Assembly: GCF_009183415.1 (NCBI RefSeq) | Contig: NZ_WEHU01000001.1 | Location: 1 to 64,000, forward strand | Length of the DNA: 64,000 bases | DNA from: Bacillus sp. B1-b2 | Lineage (GTDB): Bacteria > Bacillota > Bacilli > Bacillales > Cytobacillaceae | Direction: 5' to 3' | Part shown: in pieces, positions 32,862-41,552 of the stretch | How the letters are laid out: each line of letters begins with the position of its first letter | Position numbering within the stretch: position 1 is the first letter of the stretch | The notes under the pieces: model-generated | Databases searched by the model: none | The model's input: only the letters and a program-made list of their open reading frames with translations | What the model was told of the DNA's origin: nothing | Position numbers and translations under genes: made by a program

Positions 32862-34332
32862 TAAAAAGGAAGATATGATTCAAATTTATGATAGTTTAGA
32901 ACAAATTGAAAAGTACATGAAAGACCGAGTTGGTCTAGGAACAAGCTTTGATTTAGGTGTTCGAAAAATCAAGGTTATGCATAAAGATGTAAACTTGTAT
33001 TTTGTAAATGGTTTATGTGATAGTGCACTTATTGCAGAATTATTAGAAACCCTATTGTTCTTAAATGATACCGACAGAGAGCCGCAAGCAGCTACTATGT
33101 TTGAGGTGGTTCAAAATCAACTAGTACATCAAAGTGTGCAACCTATTGAAAAGATGGATGAATTAGTTGATCAAGTTCTCTCTGGTCTAATTGTAGTTTG
33201 TGTGAATGGTTATAATAAGGCTCTTTCAGTTGATGTAAGAAGCTATCCAGGAAGACAGCCACAGGAGCCTGATACAGAAAAAGTTGTTCGTGGATCTCGT
33301 GATGGATTTGTTGAGAATATTATTGTCAATACAGCAGTAACAAGAAGAAGAATTAGGGACGAACGATTACGTTTTGAAATGATGAAGGTAGGAGAGCGAT
33401 CTAAAACAGATGTAGCAATAAGCTATATTGATGGTGTGGCTGATCCAGATTTAATTGATATCGTCAAAAAAGAACTTGAAAACATAAAAGTAGATGGCTT
33501 AACAATGGCAGATAAAACGGTTGAAGAGTTTCTATTACAGCAAGGTTTAAACCCTTATCCATTAATCCGTTATACAGAAAGAGCAGATGTTGCTGCAACT
33601 CATCTTTTAGAAGGACATGTTGTTATTTATATAGATACATCACCAAGTGTTATTATTACACCAGCTACTTATTTTCATCATCTTCAGCATGCTGAAGAAT
33701 ATAGACAGGCGCCAATGGTTGGGACATTCATTAGATGGGTTAGATATATTGGTGTACTAGCATCCCTTTTCTTTCTGCCATTTTGGTTTTTAGTTGTATT
33801 GGAGCCTTCCTTATTACCTGAAAGAATTGCCTTTATTGGTCCTAATGAAACAACTAACATACCAATTGTTGTTCAAATTTTTATAGCCGATCTTGGTCTA
33901 GAGTTTTTAAGAATAGCAGCCATTCATACGCCGACCCCACTATCCACAGCCATGGGTTTAATAGCTGCTGTGTTAATTGGTCAAATAGCTATTGATGTTG
34001 GATTGTTTGTTCCTGAAGTCATTCTTTATGTTTCTGTTGCAGCTATCGGGAATTTCGCTACCCCAAGTTATGAATTAGGTATCGCAAATAAGCTTGTTCG
34101 TTTACTATTACTGATCATTGTAGCAATTTTCCATACTCCAGGATATGTTATCGGTATAACGCTATATATCTTATTTCTGTGCCGTATTCGTACGTTCAAT
34201 GTTCCATACCTATGGCCACTTATACCATTTTATCCAAAAGCATTGTCTCATTTAATTGTTAGACGTAAAGTGCCAGGAAGTAAAATTAGACCAAGTCACT
34301 TGCATCCTGGAGACAGATTTAGACAGCCGTAA
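32851..34332 (+). CDS. spoVAF: stage V sporulation protein AF (GerA-like)
   Basis: 493 residues from ATG 32851 overlapping the spoVAEA end (GTG 32842 is an alternative). A large N-terminal soluble domain is followed by about five membrane segments (residues about 296-318 and onward). It belongs to the GerA A-subunit family, with [20 protein letters not shown] and the [20 protein letters not shown] signature. It is the last gene of the spoVA cluster; it may assist germinant signal transfer. A terminator follows at 34418. Confidence 0.92.
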   Translation: MPSSKKEDMIQIYDSLEQIEKYMKDRVGLGTSFDLGVRKIKVMHKDVNLYFVNGLCDSALIAELLETLLFLNDTDREPQAATMFEVVQNQLVHQSVQPIEKMDELVDQVLSGLIVVCVNGYNKALSVDVRSYPGRQPQEPDTEKVVRGSRDGFVENIIVNTAVTRRRIRDERLRFEMMKVGERSKTDVAISYIDGVADPDLIDIVKKELENIKVDGLTMADKTVEEFLLQQGLNPYPLIRYTERADVAATHLLEGHVVIYIDTSPSVIITPATYFHHLQHAEEYRQAPMVGTFIRWVRYIGVLASLFFLPFWFLVVLEPSLLPERIAFIGPNETTNIPIVVQIFIADLGLEFLRIAAIHTPTPLSTAMGLIAAVLIGQIAIDVGLFVPEVILYVSVAAIGNFATPSYELGIANKLVRLLLLIIVAIFHTPGYVIGITLYILFLCRIRTFNVPYLWPLIPFYPKALSHLIVRRKVPGSKIRPSHLHPGDRFRQP

Positions 34333-34417
34333 TTATTTTATCAACTATTGTGAATTAACTAATTTTATGGTACATTTGGATAATTAAAGTGAGCTGTTTA
34401 AGATTAATATCTCATGA

Positions 34418-34450
34418 TAAACAGACAGTTCTACTAGACTGTCTGTTTAT
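34418..34450 (+). terminator. terminator after spoVAF
   Basis: TAAACAGACAGT (34418-34429) and ACTGTCTGTTTA (34438-34449) form a perfect 12-bp stem, loop 8 bases. Confidence 0.7.
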
Positions 34451-34492
34451 TGTTCAGAATAAGATATATTTAGTAGAATCGAGGGGAATAAG

Positions 34493-35818
34493 GTGCACTA
34501 TTACGGTACTTCAAAGGTAAATGATGCTGGTCATCTTGAAATAGGTGGGGTAGATACAGTTGAATTAGTCGAAAAATTTGGAACTCCTGTTTATGTATAT
34601 GATGTAGCATTAATGAGAGAACGAGCTAGAGGTTTTAAGTCTACATTTGATAAGCTAGGTGTCAAGGCTCAAGTAGCATATGCTAGTAAAGCCTTCTCGA
34701 GTGTTGCTATGGTTCAACTAGCAGATGAGGAAGGATTATCTCTAGATGTAGTATCTGGAGGAGAATTATATACAGCCATTAAAGCAGAATTTCCAGTAGA
34801 GAGAATTCACTTTCATGGAAACAATAAAAGTCGTGAAGAATTAGAAATGGCAATTTCGTACCAAATTGGTTGTATCGTCGTTGATAATTTTTATGAGCTT
34901 GAGATGCTTCAACAAATTTGTGAAGAAAAACAGGTCAACATGTCTATCCTTCTACGAGTAACTCCAGGGATAGAAGCACATACGCATGATTATATACTAA
35001 CAGGTCAAGAAGATTCTAAGTTTGGCTTTGATCTTCAAAATGGACAAGCAGAAATAGCTTTATTAAAAGCTATTGAATCTCCTTATCTAGATGTACTTGG
35101 TTTACATTGTCATATTGGATCACAAATCTTTGATACAACTGGTTTTGTGCTAGCTGCTAGAAAAATACTAAGCCATCTTTCAAACTGGAATAAAAAACAC
35201 TCTTATGAACCTAAGGTATTGAACTTAGGAGGAGGATTTGGAATTCGATACACGAACGAAGATGAGCCAATTCAGCCGTCTGAATATGTAGAAGTAATTA
35301 TTAATGAGGTAAAGAAGCAAGTAAGTGTGTTTGATCTAAATATGCCAGAAATTTGGATTGAGCCAGGAAGATCTTTAGTCGGAGATGCTGGTACAACACT
35401 TTATAAAATTGGTTCTCGTAAAGAAGTTCCTAATGTTCGTCAATATTTAGCCATTGATGGTGGAATGAGCGATAATATTCGACCAGCATTATATCAGGCC
35501 AAATATGAGGCCGTATTAGCAAATAAACCTTTACAGCAACCAGAAGAAATCGTTTCAATAGCAGGAAAGTGCTGCGAATCAGGAGATATGCTGATTTGGG
35601 ACTTACCTCTTCCTAAAGCTAATGATTTAGATATATTAGCTGTATTCTGTACAGGCGCTTATGGATATTCCATGGCAAATAACTATAATCGAATTCCCAG
35701 ACCACCTGTTGTTTTTGTAGAGAACAGAGAAGCTACATTGGTAGTAAAAAGAGAAAGCTTCGAGGATATTCTTCGATTAGATTTACCTCTTAAGAAAAAA
35801 ACAACTATTAAAAATTAA
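34493..35818 (+). CDS. lysA: diaminopimelate decarboxylase
   Basis: 441 residues from GTG 34493 behind GAGGGG. A fold-type III PLP enzyme: PLP Lys in VAYASKAFSS, HFHGNNKSREEL, the substrate loop HCHIGSQIFDT, glycine-rich NLGGGFGIRY, WIEPGRSLVG, and the catalytic Cys in GKCCESGDML with YGYSMANNYNR. It makes L-lysine from meso-DAP. It lies just downstream of the spoVA cluster, as in B. subtilis, and has its own terminator. Confidence 0.96.
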   Translation: MHYYGTSKVNDAGHLEIGGVDTVELVEKFGTPVYVYDVALMRERARGFKSTFDKLGVKAQVAYASKAFSSVAMVQLADEEGLSLDVVSGGELYTAIKAEFPVERIHFHGNNKSREELEMAISYQIGCIVVDNFYELEMLQQICEEKQVNMSILLRVTPGIEAHTHDYILTGQEDSKFGFDLQNGQAEIALLKAIESPYLDVLGLHCHIGSQIFDTTGFVLAARKILSHLSNWNKKHSYEPKVLNLGGGFGIRYTNEDEPIQPSEYVEVIINEVKKQVSVFDLNMPEIWIEPGRSLVGDAGTTLYKIGSRKEVPNVRQYLAIDGGMSDNIRPALYQAKYEAVLANKPLQQPEEIVSIAGKCCESGDMLIWDLPLPKANDLDILAVFCTGAYGYSMANNYNRIPRPPVVFVENREATLVVKRESFEDILRLDLPLKKKTTIKN

Positions 35819-35837
35819 GGGTGAATTTGAGCAAAGT

Positions 35838-35868
35838 AAACAGACCAAGCAGATTGCTTGGTCTGTTT
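35838..35868 (+). terminator. terminator of lysA
   Basis: AAACAGACCAAGCA (35838-35851) and TGCTTGGTCTGTTT (35855-35868) form a 14-bp stem with a three-base loop, followed by TTA-rich sequence. Confidence 0.75.
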
Positions 35869-35898
35869 TACTTAAAGTTTATGGTGCCGATAAGGCTA

Positions 35899-36765
35899 TT
35901 AAGAAAAGAAGTTTTTGATAGCATCTACTATATTCGCAAACACTTCTTTTACTTTATCTAAGAAACCTTGTCCTTCTTCACTTTCTAAATAACCAGTTAA
36001 TTTATCTTTCGCTTCTTGTAACTGATCACCTACTTGATTCCAATCGATATTCAATTCTTTTAATTTATCAAAAAAACCAAGCAAACTTTGTAACTGTGCA
36101 TCTGTGAGTGAAATATTTAAATCCTTTGATGTATCTTCAATTATTTGCTGTACTTCTGCTGTTGTTTCAGGCTTTTTTTCAGCAATTTGTTCTTTCACTT
36201 TAGCCATTAAAGCAGTAGCTTCGTCTTTACCAATTTCTTCGCCTAAATTTGCTGTTTCTACCATCTCTTCATTTGCTGCTTGCTTAACATCTTCTGGTAT
36301 TACTGTATCTGTAGATACCTCGTATGCTTTAATGATACCCGTTAATGCTGCAGTACCTGAAACTTCAATTGGTGCAGTAATATAAATCTTGGCATCCTTT
36401 ACTCCGGCAGTAATTAAGGCATTTGTATACATTTCATCGGTTACCCAATTTATATTTTTAGTAGTAACTTGTATGCCAGTATCTTTATCTCCAATTGTGA
36501 TAGCTGAAGAAGAAATCGCTCTTGTCCCAATTAAAGACTTAGAAATATAATTTCCAAGGTATTGATGTTCTTCCGCATTCGTTACAGTGATTATTTGGGC
36601 ATCATCAGGTGCTTTCATTTCTGTTAGCAATAATTGTTTTTGCTCTTCTGTTAGATTTTCTCCTAGTGTTACAATCATGTCACCTACTGCAACATCTGCA
36701 TATGCAGGAATTGGTAATAATAGCAAGAATAATAGGGAGAAAATCACTATTTTTTTACTTTTCAT
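35899..36765 (-). CDS. ypuA: DUF1002 protein YpuA, secreted
   Basis: 288 residues with a signal peptide (about 1-23, AYADV cleavage site). The mature part is DUF1002 (VGDMIVTLGENLTEEQKQLL, VTGTRAIS-like stretch, VSGTAALTGIIKAYE), ending in an amphipathic helix (VKEVFANIVDAIKNFF). ATG 36765 has AAAGGAGG upstream. It is convergent with lysA, as in the B. subtilis ypuA location. Function is unknown; a cell-envelope role is inferred from secretion. Confidence 0.85.
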   Translation of the reverse strand: MKSKKIVIFSLLFLLLLPIPAYADVAVGDMIVTLGENLTEEQKQLLLTEMKAPDDAQIITVTNAEEHQYLGNYISKSLIGTRAISSSAITIGDKDTGIQVTTKNINWVTDEMYTNALITAGVKDAKIYITAPIEVSGTAALTGIIKAYEVSTDTVIPEDVKQAANEEMVETANLGEEIGKDEATALMAKVKEQIAEKKPETTAEVQQIIEDTSKDLNISLTDAQLQSLLGFFDKLKELNIDWNQVGDQLQEAKDKLTGYLESEEGQGFLDKVKEVFANIVDAIKNFFS

Positions 36766-37249
36766 TTTTTACCTCCTTTTTAACCTAAGCAAACATAGTA
36801 TTTTTTACTTATAGCATATGATTGCTATTTACTTAACATAACATAAATCTCTTTAATGTAAAGAAACTACATGTATTAGACGTTTATAAGGGATAAAAGG
36901 TTTCTTAAATACATGATATCTTCTTTATTATTTCCTTTTTTAAGCCCATTATTAAAAATAAGTGTAGCTCTTTTCCTTTTTTTGCATACTTTATAGGGTG
37001 AAAATAGTAATCATATTATTTTACCAAAAGGCTAGTAATAGTCTTAAAGTCGTGTAGTCTATTAGTTTAGGGGTCTATAATTTTTTCATTGAAGAATTTC
37101 ATGAATTTATGTATGATATAAGCAATAATACAATTATAAATGATTAGGTAGAGAAACATTCATTCTTACAAAAGAAAGATTGATTGAACCATATTTTTCT
37201 TGGAAAAACTAATAGCGGAAATATGTTCTAATTATAATGAGGGATAGAA
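36766..37249. other. 484-bp intergenic region, AT-rich
   Basis: It separates the divergent ypuA and ribT. No riboswitch, ORF or strong hairpin is seen. In particular there is no FMN-riboswitch-like sequence before ribT. The ribT ribosome site (ATGAGGGATAG) is at about 37238. Confidence 0.5.
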
Positions 37250-37612
37250 ATGATTATTCGATATAAGAAAGCATTCGAAAAAATAGCCATGGGTTTACTC
37301 TCTTTTATGCCGACTGAAAAAGATTTAAAGGTACTGCAGCAAACCATTAAACAATATGAAGCAAATGAAAATTGGCAATTGTTTTTATGGAAAGAGGAAG
37401 AAGATGTTATTGGCTTGATTGGTGTTGTTTTAGAAGATGAAGATTCTTTTACCATCCAGCATATTTCGGTAAATCCATCTCATCGAATGCAAGGTGTTGG
37501 AAAGGCTATGGTGCAAGCAGTGAAGGCAATCTATCCTAATAAGAAGATAAAGTCTAATGACTTAATCGTAGCTTTTTTATCAAAATGTAGTGAAGAAATG
37601 CAGGTAGAATAG
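37250..37612 (+). CDS. ribT: RibT, GNAT-family protein of riboflavin metabolism
   Basis: 120 residues: MIIRYKKAFEKIAMGLLSFM then LFLWKEEEDVIGLIGVV, IQHISVNPSHRMQGVGKAM (acetyl-CoA loop). This matches RibT of B. subtilis, the last gene of ribDEAHT. Here it stands alone: ypuA is upstream and ypuF downstream, with no ribD, ribE, ribA or ribH. Its substrate is not established; it is a GNAT acetyltransferase fold. The promoter is not obvious. Confidence 0.88.
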   Translation: MIIRYKKAFEKIAMGLLSFMPTEKDLKVLQQTIKQYEANENWQLFLWKEEEDVIGLIGVVLEDEDSFTIQHISVNPSHRMQGVGKAMVQAVKAIYPNKKIKSNDLIVAFLSKCSEEMQVE

Positions 37613-37618
37613 AAGAAG

Positions 37619-37670
37619 ACTGACTTTAGAGCAACCTCAGAAATGAATGCGGAGGAGAACTAAAGTCAGT
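37619..37670. terminator. bidirectional terminator between ribT and ypuF
   Basis: ACTGACTTTAG (37619-37629) and CTAAAGTCAGT (37660-37670) form an 11-bp stem; an inner CCTC/GAGG pairing extends it. T-runs lie on the plus side (TTTTTTAC). Confidence 0.65.
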
Positions 37671-37673
37671 TTT

Positions 37674-38186
37674 TTACTTTTTTCTCTTTTTTATAGAGTC
37701 TTCTCGTTCTTTAATTACTTGAGATCTGTCCCTTGTAATATGTCTATGTATAATTTCTACTGAATCCTTCTCTGTGCTTTGCCAAGTCATATTCTGTCTA
37801 TAACACATATTTAAGCATTGTTCTTTAAGATGAATGTCAATAATAGGAAGAGAATAGGGAGAAAACTCCTTCGACATGTTTAGTCGATTATTTTCTTTTT
37901 CTAAAACAGAAAATAAATTGTTAACATCTAAACCAAGGTGTTCAACTTTCATTCTGTTTTCTTCTAATATCTCCATGCCTTTTTTTAAGGTTTTTTTTGC
38001 TCCTTCATAATTATTTCTACGATGATGATAGGAAGAAACAGCGATGAGGATTAGTCCTACCCAAACGGATTTTTTATTTCGATTATCTGTTTCTTTCCAA
38101 TATTCCTCTAATATTTCATGACATTCAAAATAATCTCTATCACCATGAAAATGTACTAAATATTGAATATAGCTATTAGGATACAT
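37674..38186 (-). CDS. ypuF: DUF309 protein YpuF
   Basis: 170 residues, mostly helical. The N-terminal DUF309 signature (YFECHEILEEYWKE) with His/Glu residues is clear, followed by VGLILIAVSSYHHRRNNYEG. Function is unknown; the family may bind metal. It is convergent with ribT and divergent from scpA, as in B. subtilis. The ATG has AAAGGAGT upstream. Confidence 0.85.
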   Translation of the reverse strand: MYPNSYIQYLVHFHGDRDYFECHEILEEYWKETDNRNKKSVWVGLILIAVSSYHHRRNNYEGAKKTLKKGMEILEENRMKVEHLGLDVNNLFSVLEKENNRLNMSKEFSPYSLPIIDIHLKEQCLNMCYRQNMTWQSTEKDSVEIIHRHITRDRSQVIKEREDSIKKRKK

Positions 38187-38392
38187 AGGACAACTCCTTT
38201 TTAGTCACAACTATTTTTTACAAATGGTTTGGATTTAGAGATTATTATACCTATTTTCGAATCATAAAGTAATTATTTCGTGTTATTAATCAAAATTGGG
38301 TTATTTTTCTGTTGGATAACTATTGTGTTTCCTCTATACTAATACTATCATTACAATTTTAAATGTATTTTAGTGGGATATTGGTGAGAAGA

Positions 38393-39145
38393 ATGCAATA
38401 TAGTGTGAAAATTGATAGTTTTGAAGGTCCATTGGATTTGTTGCTACATTTAATTAATAAATTGGAAATAGACATTTATGATATTAATGTTGCAGAAATA
38501 ACGGAGCAATATTTAGAATATATTCATGCCATGAATGTGTTACAGCTAGATGTGGCAAGTGAATTTTTAGTAATGGCAGCAACATTACTTGCCATAAAAA
38601 GCAAAATGCTTCTTCCTAAACATGAGGATGAATTATTTGATGATGAACTTATGTTCGAACCAGATGAGGATTCTAGGGAAGAGTTAATTGAGAGGTTAGT
38701 AGAGTACCGAAGATTTAAAGAAGCAGCTGATGAATTGAAGGAACTAGAAATAGAAAGGGGATTAATTTTTACTAGGCCACCTAGCGATTTATCTTCTTAT
38801 AGTTCTGATTCCGTAGATAGCAGCAAGCAGGAGCTTGATGTTTCTTTATATGATATGCTTGCAGCCTTTCAAAAATTATTAAAACGTAAGAAGCTACAAG
38901 CTCCACTTTCAACAAAAATTACAAGGCAAGAAATTCCTATAGAGGGTAGAATGGAAGAAATTGTGACTTTTCTTCAAACTAGAAAAGGAAGAGTATCTTT
39001 TGAACAATTATTTCCAGTTGCTACAAAATCGCATATTGTGGTTACATTTTTAGCGATATTGGAGTTATTGAAACGGCGTCATATATTTGTGGAACAAGAA
39101 GGTAATTTCGCAGATATTTTTGTTAGTGGAAAGGAAGTTGAGTAA
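38393..39145 (+). CDS. scpA: segregation and condensation protein A
   Basis: 250 residues from ATG 38393, preceded by GGTGAGAAG; the longer frame to 38363 lacks support. The kleisin N-terminus is clear ([20 protein letters not shown], then [19 protein letters not shown]) and the C-terminal winged helix ends the protein. ScpA bridges SMC heads and binds ScpB in the bacterial condensin, promoting chromosome segregation. It overlaps or abuts scpB. Confidence 0.94.
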   Translation: MQYSVKIDSFEGPLDLLLHLINKLEIDIYDINVAEITEQYLEYIHAMNVLQLDVASEFLVMAATLLAIKSKMLLPKHEDELFDDELMFEPDEDSREELIERLVEYRRFKEAADELKELEIERGLIFTRPPSDLSSYSSDSVDSSKQELDVSLYDMLAAFQKLLKRKKLQAPLSTKITRQEIPIEGRMEEIVTFLQTRKGRVSFEQLFPVATKSHIVVTFLAILELLKRRHIFVEQEGNFADIFVSGKEVE

Positions 39146-39149
39146 GAAT

Positions 39150-39722
39150 TTGAAAGTAAATGACTGGAAAGCAGCAGTAGAAAGTCTTTTATTTGCTGCT
39201 GGAGATGAAGGATTAACGGTAAAACAGCTAATGCATGTTCTAAGTTTAGAACAACTAGAAGTGGAACAACTGATGGATGAATTGGTAAAACATTATCTTC
39301 AAGATAAAACAAGAGGAATAGCCATTATTGAGATGGCTGGAACATATCAGTTCGCCACAAAAAAAGCACATTCTGACTACTTGAAAAAATTAGTAGAATC
39401 ACCACACGCATCTACTTTATCTCAAGCAGCCTTAGAAACATTAGCTATTATTGCTTATAAACAACCGATTACTCGTAGTGAAATAGAGGAAATTAGGGGC
39501 GTAAAAACAGAAAGACCATTGCATACATTATCAGCCAAAGCACTTATAAAAGAAGTGGGGAGAGCTGAAGGAGCAGGAAGAGCTATTCTATATGGGACAA
39601 CAAAGGAGTTTCTCGATCATTTTGGTTTGAAAAATTTAGGAGAACTACCTCCATTATCCGATTCAGAAGAAGAATTCAACCAAGAAGAAGCCGATCTCTT
39701 TTTTGAGTCTTTTAACAAATAA
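39150..39722 (+). CDS. scpB: segregation and condensation protein B
   Basis: 190 residues from TTG 39150 ([19 protein letters not shown]), chosen because AAAGGAAG lies 12 bases upstream and the alternative TTG 39138 has no spacing. A two-winged-helix protein with the ScpB signatures [13 protein letters not shown] and [20 protein letters not shown]. It dimerises and binds ScpA in the condensin. The stop is followed by a terminator. The exact start is uncertain by four codons. Confidence 0.92.
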   Translation: MKVNDWKAAVESLLFAAGDEGLTVKQLMHVLSLEQLEVEQLMDELVKHYLQDKTRGIAIIEMAGTYQFATKKAHSDYLKKLVESPHASTLSQAALETLAIIAYKQPITRSEIEEIRGVKTERPLHTLSAKALIKEVGRAEGAGRAILYGTTKEFLDHFGLKNLGELPPLSDSEEEFNQEEADLFFESFNK

Positions 39723-39727
39723 CGATT

Positions 39728-39760
39728 AAAGAGAATGTCACTAGTTGATATTCTCTTTTT
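39728..39760 (+). terminator. terminator of scpAB
   Basis: AAAGAGAAT and ATTCTCTTT arms with an interrupted loop, followed by TTTT. Confidence 0.7.
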
Positions 39761-39857
39761 ACTTGAAAGGAATTTATACAATTTCATAAACATGTTCAAC
39801 TAATTTACGACATACCATTTATAGAATACTTTATGTTAGAAATGGGGTTGGCATATA

Positions 39858-40751
39858 GTGAGCAGTTATAATGATTATGTTCGTGAAGTACTGATTTGGA
39901 ATAAACAACTAAAAGGATTATTAGAAGCAGAAGATGTACAAAAAGAAGAAAGTATCTGGAAAAGGTTGGATAAATTTACTCATTTAATGAATGGAGTACA
40001 GAGGAAGCCATTAAGTACAGAAGAATTAATTCGCATTCAACATGAAGCAGAAGAATTACATGAAGATATGGAAGATTATTTTGCTCAAAGACAACAGTTA
40101 GGAAGTATATTTATGAAAGAACCATCGGTAGGAGTAGGAAAGCATAAATTACCAGCTCTGCCATATGGATATGATGCACTAGAGCCTTATATTGCAAAAG
40201 AAATCATGCTTCTTCATCATACAAAGCATCATCAATCCTATGTGGATGGTTTAAATAAGGCAGAAGATAAATTAGAAAATGCTAGGAAAACGAACAATTA
40301 TGATCTAGTGAAGCACTGGTCTAGAGAGCTTGCCTTCCATGGCTCGGGTCATTATCTACACACTATATTTTGGAATAATATGAGCCCAAATGGAGGTGGA
40401 AGCCCTAAAGGAGCTCTACTGGAAGAAATAAAAAAATATTTTGGAAGTTATGATGCTTTTAAAAAGCATTTTAGCGAAGCCGCAAAAGCAGTAGAAGGGG
40501 TAGGCTGGGCTATATTAGTATGGTCCCCAAGAGCCAGACATCTAGAAATTCTGCAATCAGAACGTCATATGCTTCTAACTCAATGGGATACCATTCCCCT
40601 TTTAGTACTTGATGTATGGGAACATGCTTATTACTTACAATATAAAAATAATAAAGGCCAGTATGTTGATAATTGGTGGAATGTTGTTAACTGGAAGGAT
40701 GTAGAGAATCGTTTCTTGAAGGCAAGTGAACTAAAGTGGAGACCATATTAA
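39858..40751 (+). CDS. sodF: iron-type superoxide dismutase SodF, N-terminally extended
   Basis: 297 residues from GTG 39858; the Shine-Dalgarno is weak. About 95 N-terminal helical residues precede a complete Fe/Mn-SOD: KHKLPALPYGYDALEPYI, the metal His in LLHHTKHHQSYVDGL, FHGSGHYLHTIFW, GWAILVWSPRARHLEI, and DVWEHAYYLQYKNNKGQYVD with metal Asp and His. The extended N-terminus and the iron-type residue pattern match SodF of B. subtilis rather than SodA. It sits between scpB and dacB, a place where B. subtilis has ypuI. Confidence 0.88.
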   Translation: MSSYNDYVREVLIWNKQLKGLLEAEDVQKEESIWKRLDKFTHLMNGVQRKPLSTEELIRIQHEAEELHEDMEDYFAQRQQLGSIFMKEPSVGVGKHKLPALPYGYDALEPYIAKEIMLLHHTKHHQSYVDGLNKAEDKLENARKTNNYDLVKHWSRELAFHGSGHYLHTIFWNNMSPNGGGSPKGALLEEIKKYFGSYDAFKKHFSEAAKAVEGVGWAILVWSPRARHLEILQSERHMLLTQWDTIPLLVLDVWEHAYYLQYKNNKGQYVDNWWNVVNWKDVENRFLKASELKWRPY

Positions 40752-40841
40752 TATAAGTGATTTATGTTTTAAAGTATTTTAATTTGGTGGAAAAGTGAAT
40801 GGTAAGGTTAGCATTTGGCAGTGGGGAAAACTCTTTTTCAT

Positions 40842-41205
40842 GGTTCGTAATGGATTCTAAGAACTGATGATGTCTTTGTATTGTTCAAAGAATGAGTGTA
40901 TAAATCATACATGCCGCTATATTTGGCATAAGTGGTACATAAGATATTTCTAAAAACCACGAATCCCTATATTGCCTTGATAAGTGGTTTCAAAGAAGCT
41001 TCTAAGAACCAAAAACCGCTAGTTTCTAGTCAAAAACGGTTCCAAGGAAGCTTCTAAGAACCAAAAATAATAAATTTTAAAGAAAAATGGTTCCAAAGAA
41101 GCTGCTAAGAACCAAAAATATTATATTTCAAACAAAAATGGTTCCAAGGAAATTTATAAAAACCACAACTCCTTAAATTTATTGTAAACAATGTTCCAAG
41201 AATAA
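40842..41205. repeat. tandem array of 51-52 bp quasi-palindromic repeats
   Basis: GGTTC-type unit starts occur at about 40842, 40882, 40934, 40986, 41038, 41089, 41140 and 41192; from 40882 on the period is 51-52 bp. The best three units (40986, 41038, 41089) share a 27-bp core that begins GGTT(C/T)CAA and ends TAAGAACCA, with dyad symmetry around AAGCTT. Between the cores lie 24-26 bp of AT-rich, more variable sequence. Outer units are more diverged. The period is not a multiple of three, so it is not coding. It fills the gap between sodF and dacB; the function is unknown. Confidence 0.8.
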
Positions 41206-41497
41206 ACTATTCTCCGCAAGCCCCCTATTTTCCAGATAACAAGAATCATAACGATTCTCTGCACGACTCTTCCTGTCATGTATATACAAATAAAATAATC
41301 ATATATTTTTTATAGGTGTTTATAATCCCTATCCCTAATATCCTCCAATAAAAGTTTTCTTTCCGAATCCTCTTACACTTACTATTTGCACGACCATCCA
41401 GCCTTTATAACGAAAGAAATCTCCCTCTCCTTAGGAGTAAATGGTAAATTCGAGTACAAGAATTCTTACGAAAACAACCCGTTGAAATGAAAATCTA
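41206..41497. other. rest of the sodF-dacB gap
   Basis: AT-rich sequence with a pyrimidine-rich tract (about 41330-41430). No ORF, hairpin or motif is convincing. Confidence 0.4.
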
Positions 41498-41526
41498 GTC
41501 ATAGGACGATAACTCTTGCATAAACT
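41498..41526 (+). promoter_or_regulatory. sigma-E-type promoter of dacB
   Basis: GTCATAGG (41498-41505) and CATAAACT (41519-41526) with a 13-base spacer resemble the sigma-E -35 and -10. dacB is sigma-E dependent in B. subtilis. Confidence 0.5.
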
Positions 41527-41552
41527 TGTACAAACCATAAAAGGAGACGGGG

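Noticed and set aside
36766-37249. FMN riboswitch before ribT
   Set aside because: None of the RFN core motifs (GGGGCAGGGTG, CCGACCGGCGGT, AGTCCGTGAAC) is present; they occur only at 50857-50986.
39138-39149. scpB start at TTG 39138
   Set aside because: The purine-rich ribosome site ends directly before this codon, leaving no spacing; TTG 39150 fits better and matches the ScpB N-terminus.
40930-41210. CRISPR array
   Set aside because: Repeats are imperfect, have strong dyad symmetry and 51-52 bp period; the linkers are AT-rich and similar rather than unique, and no cas gene is in the window.
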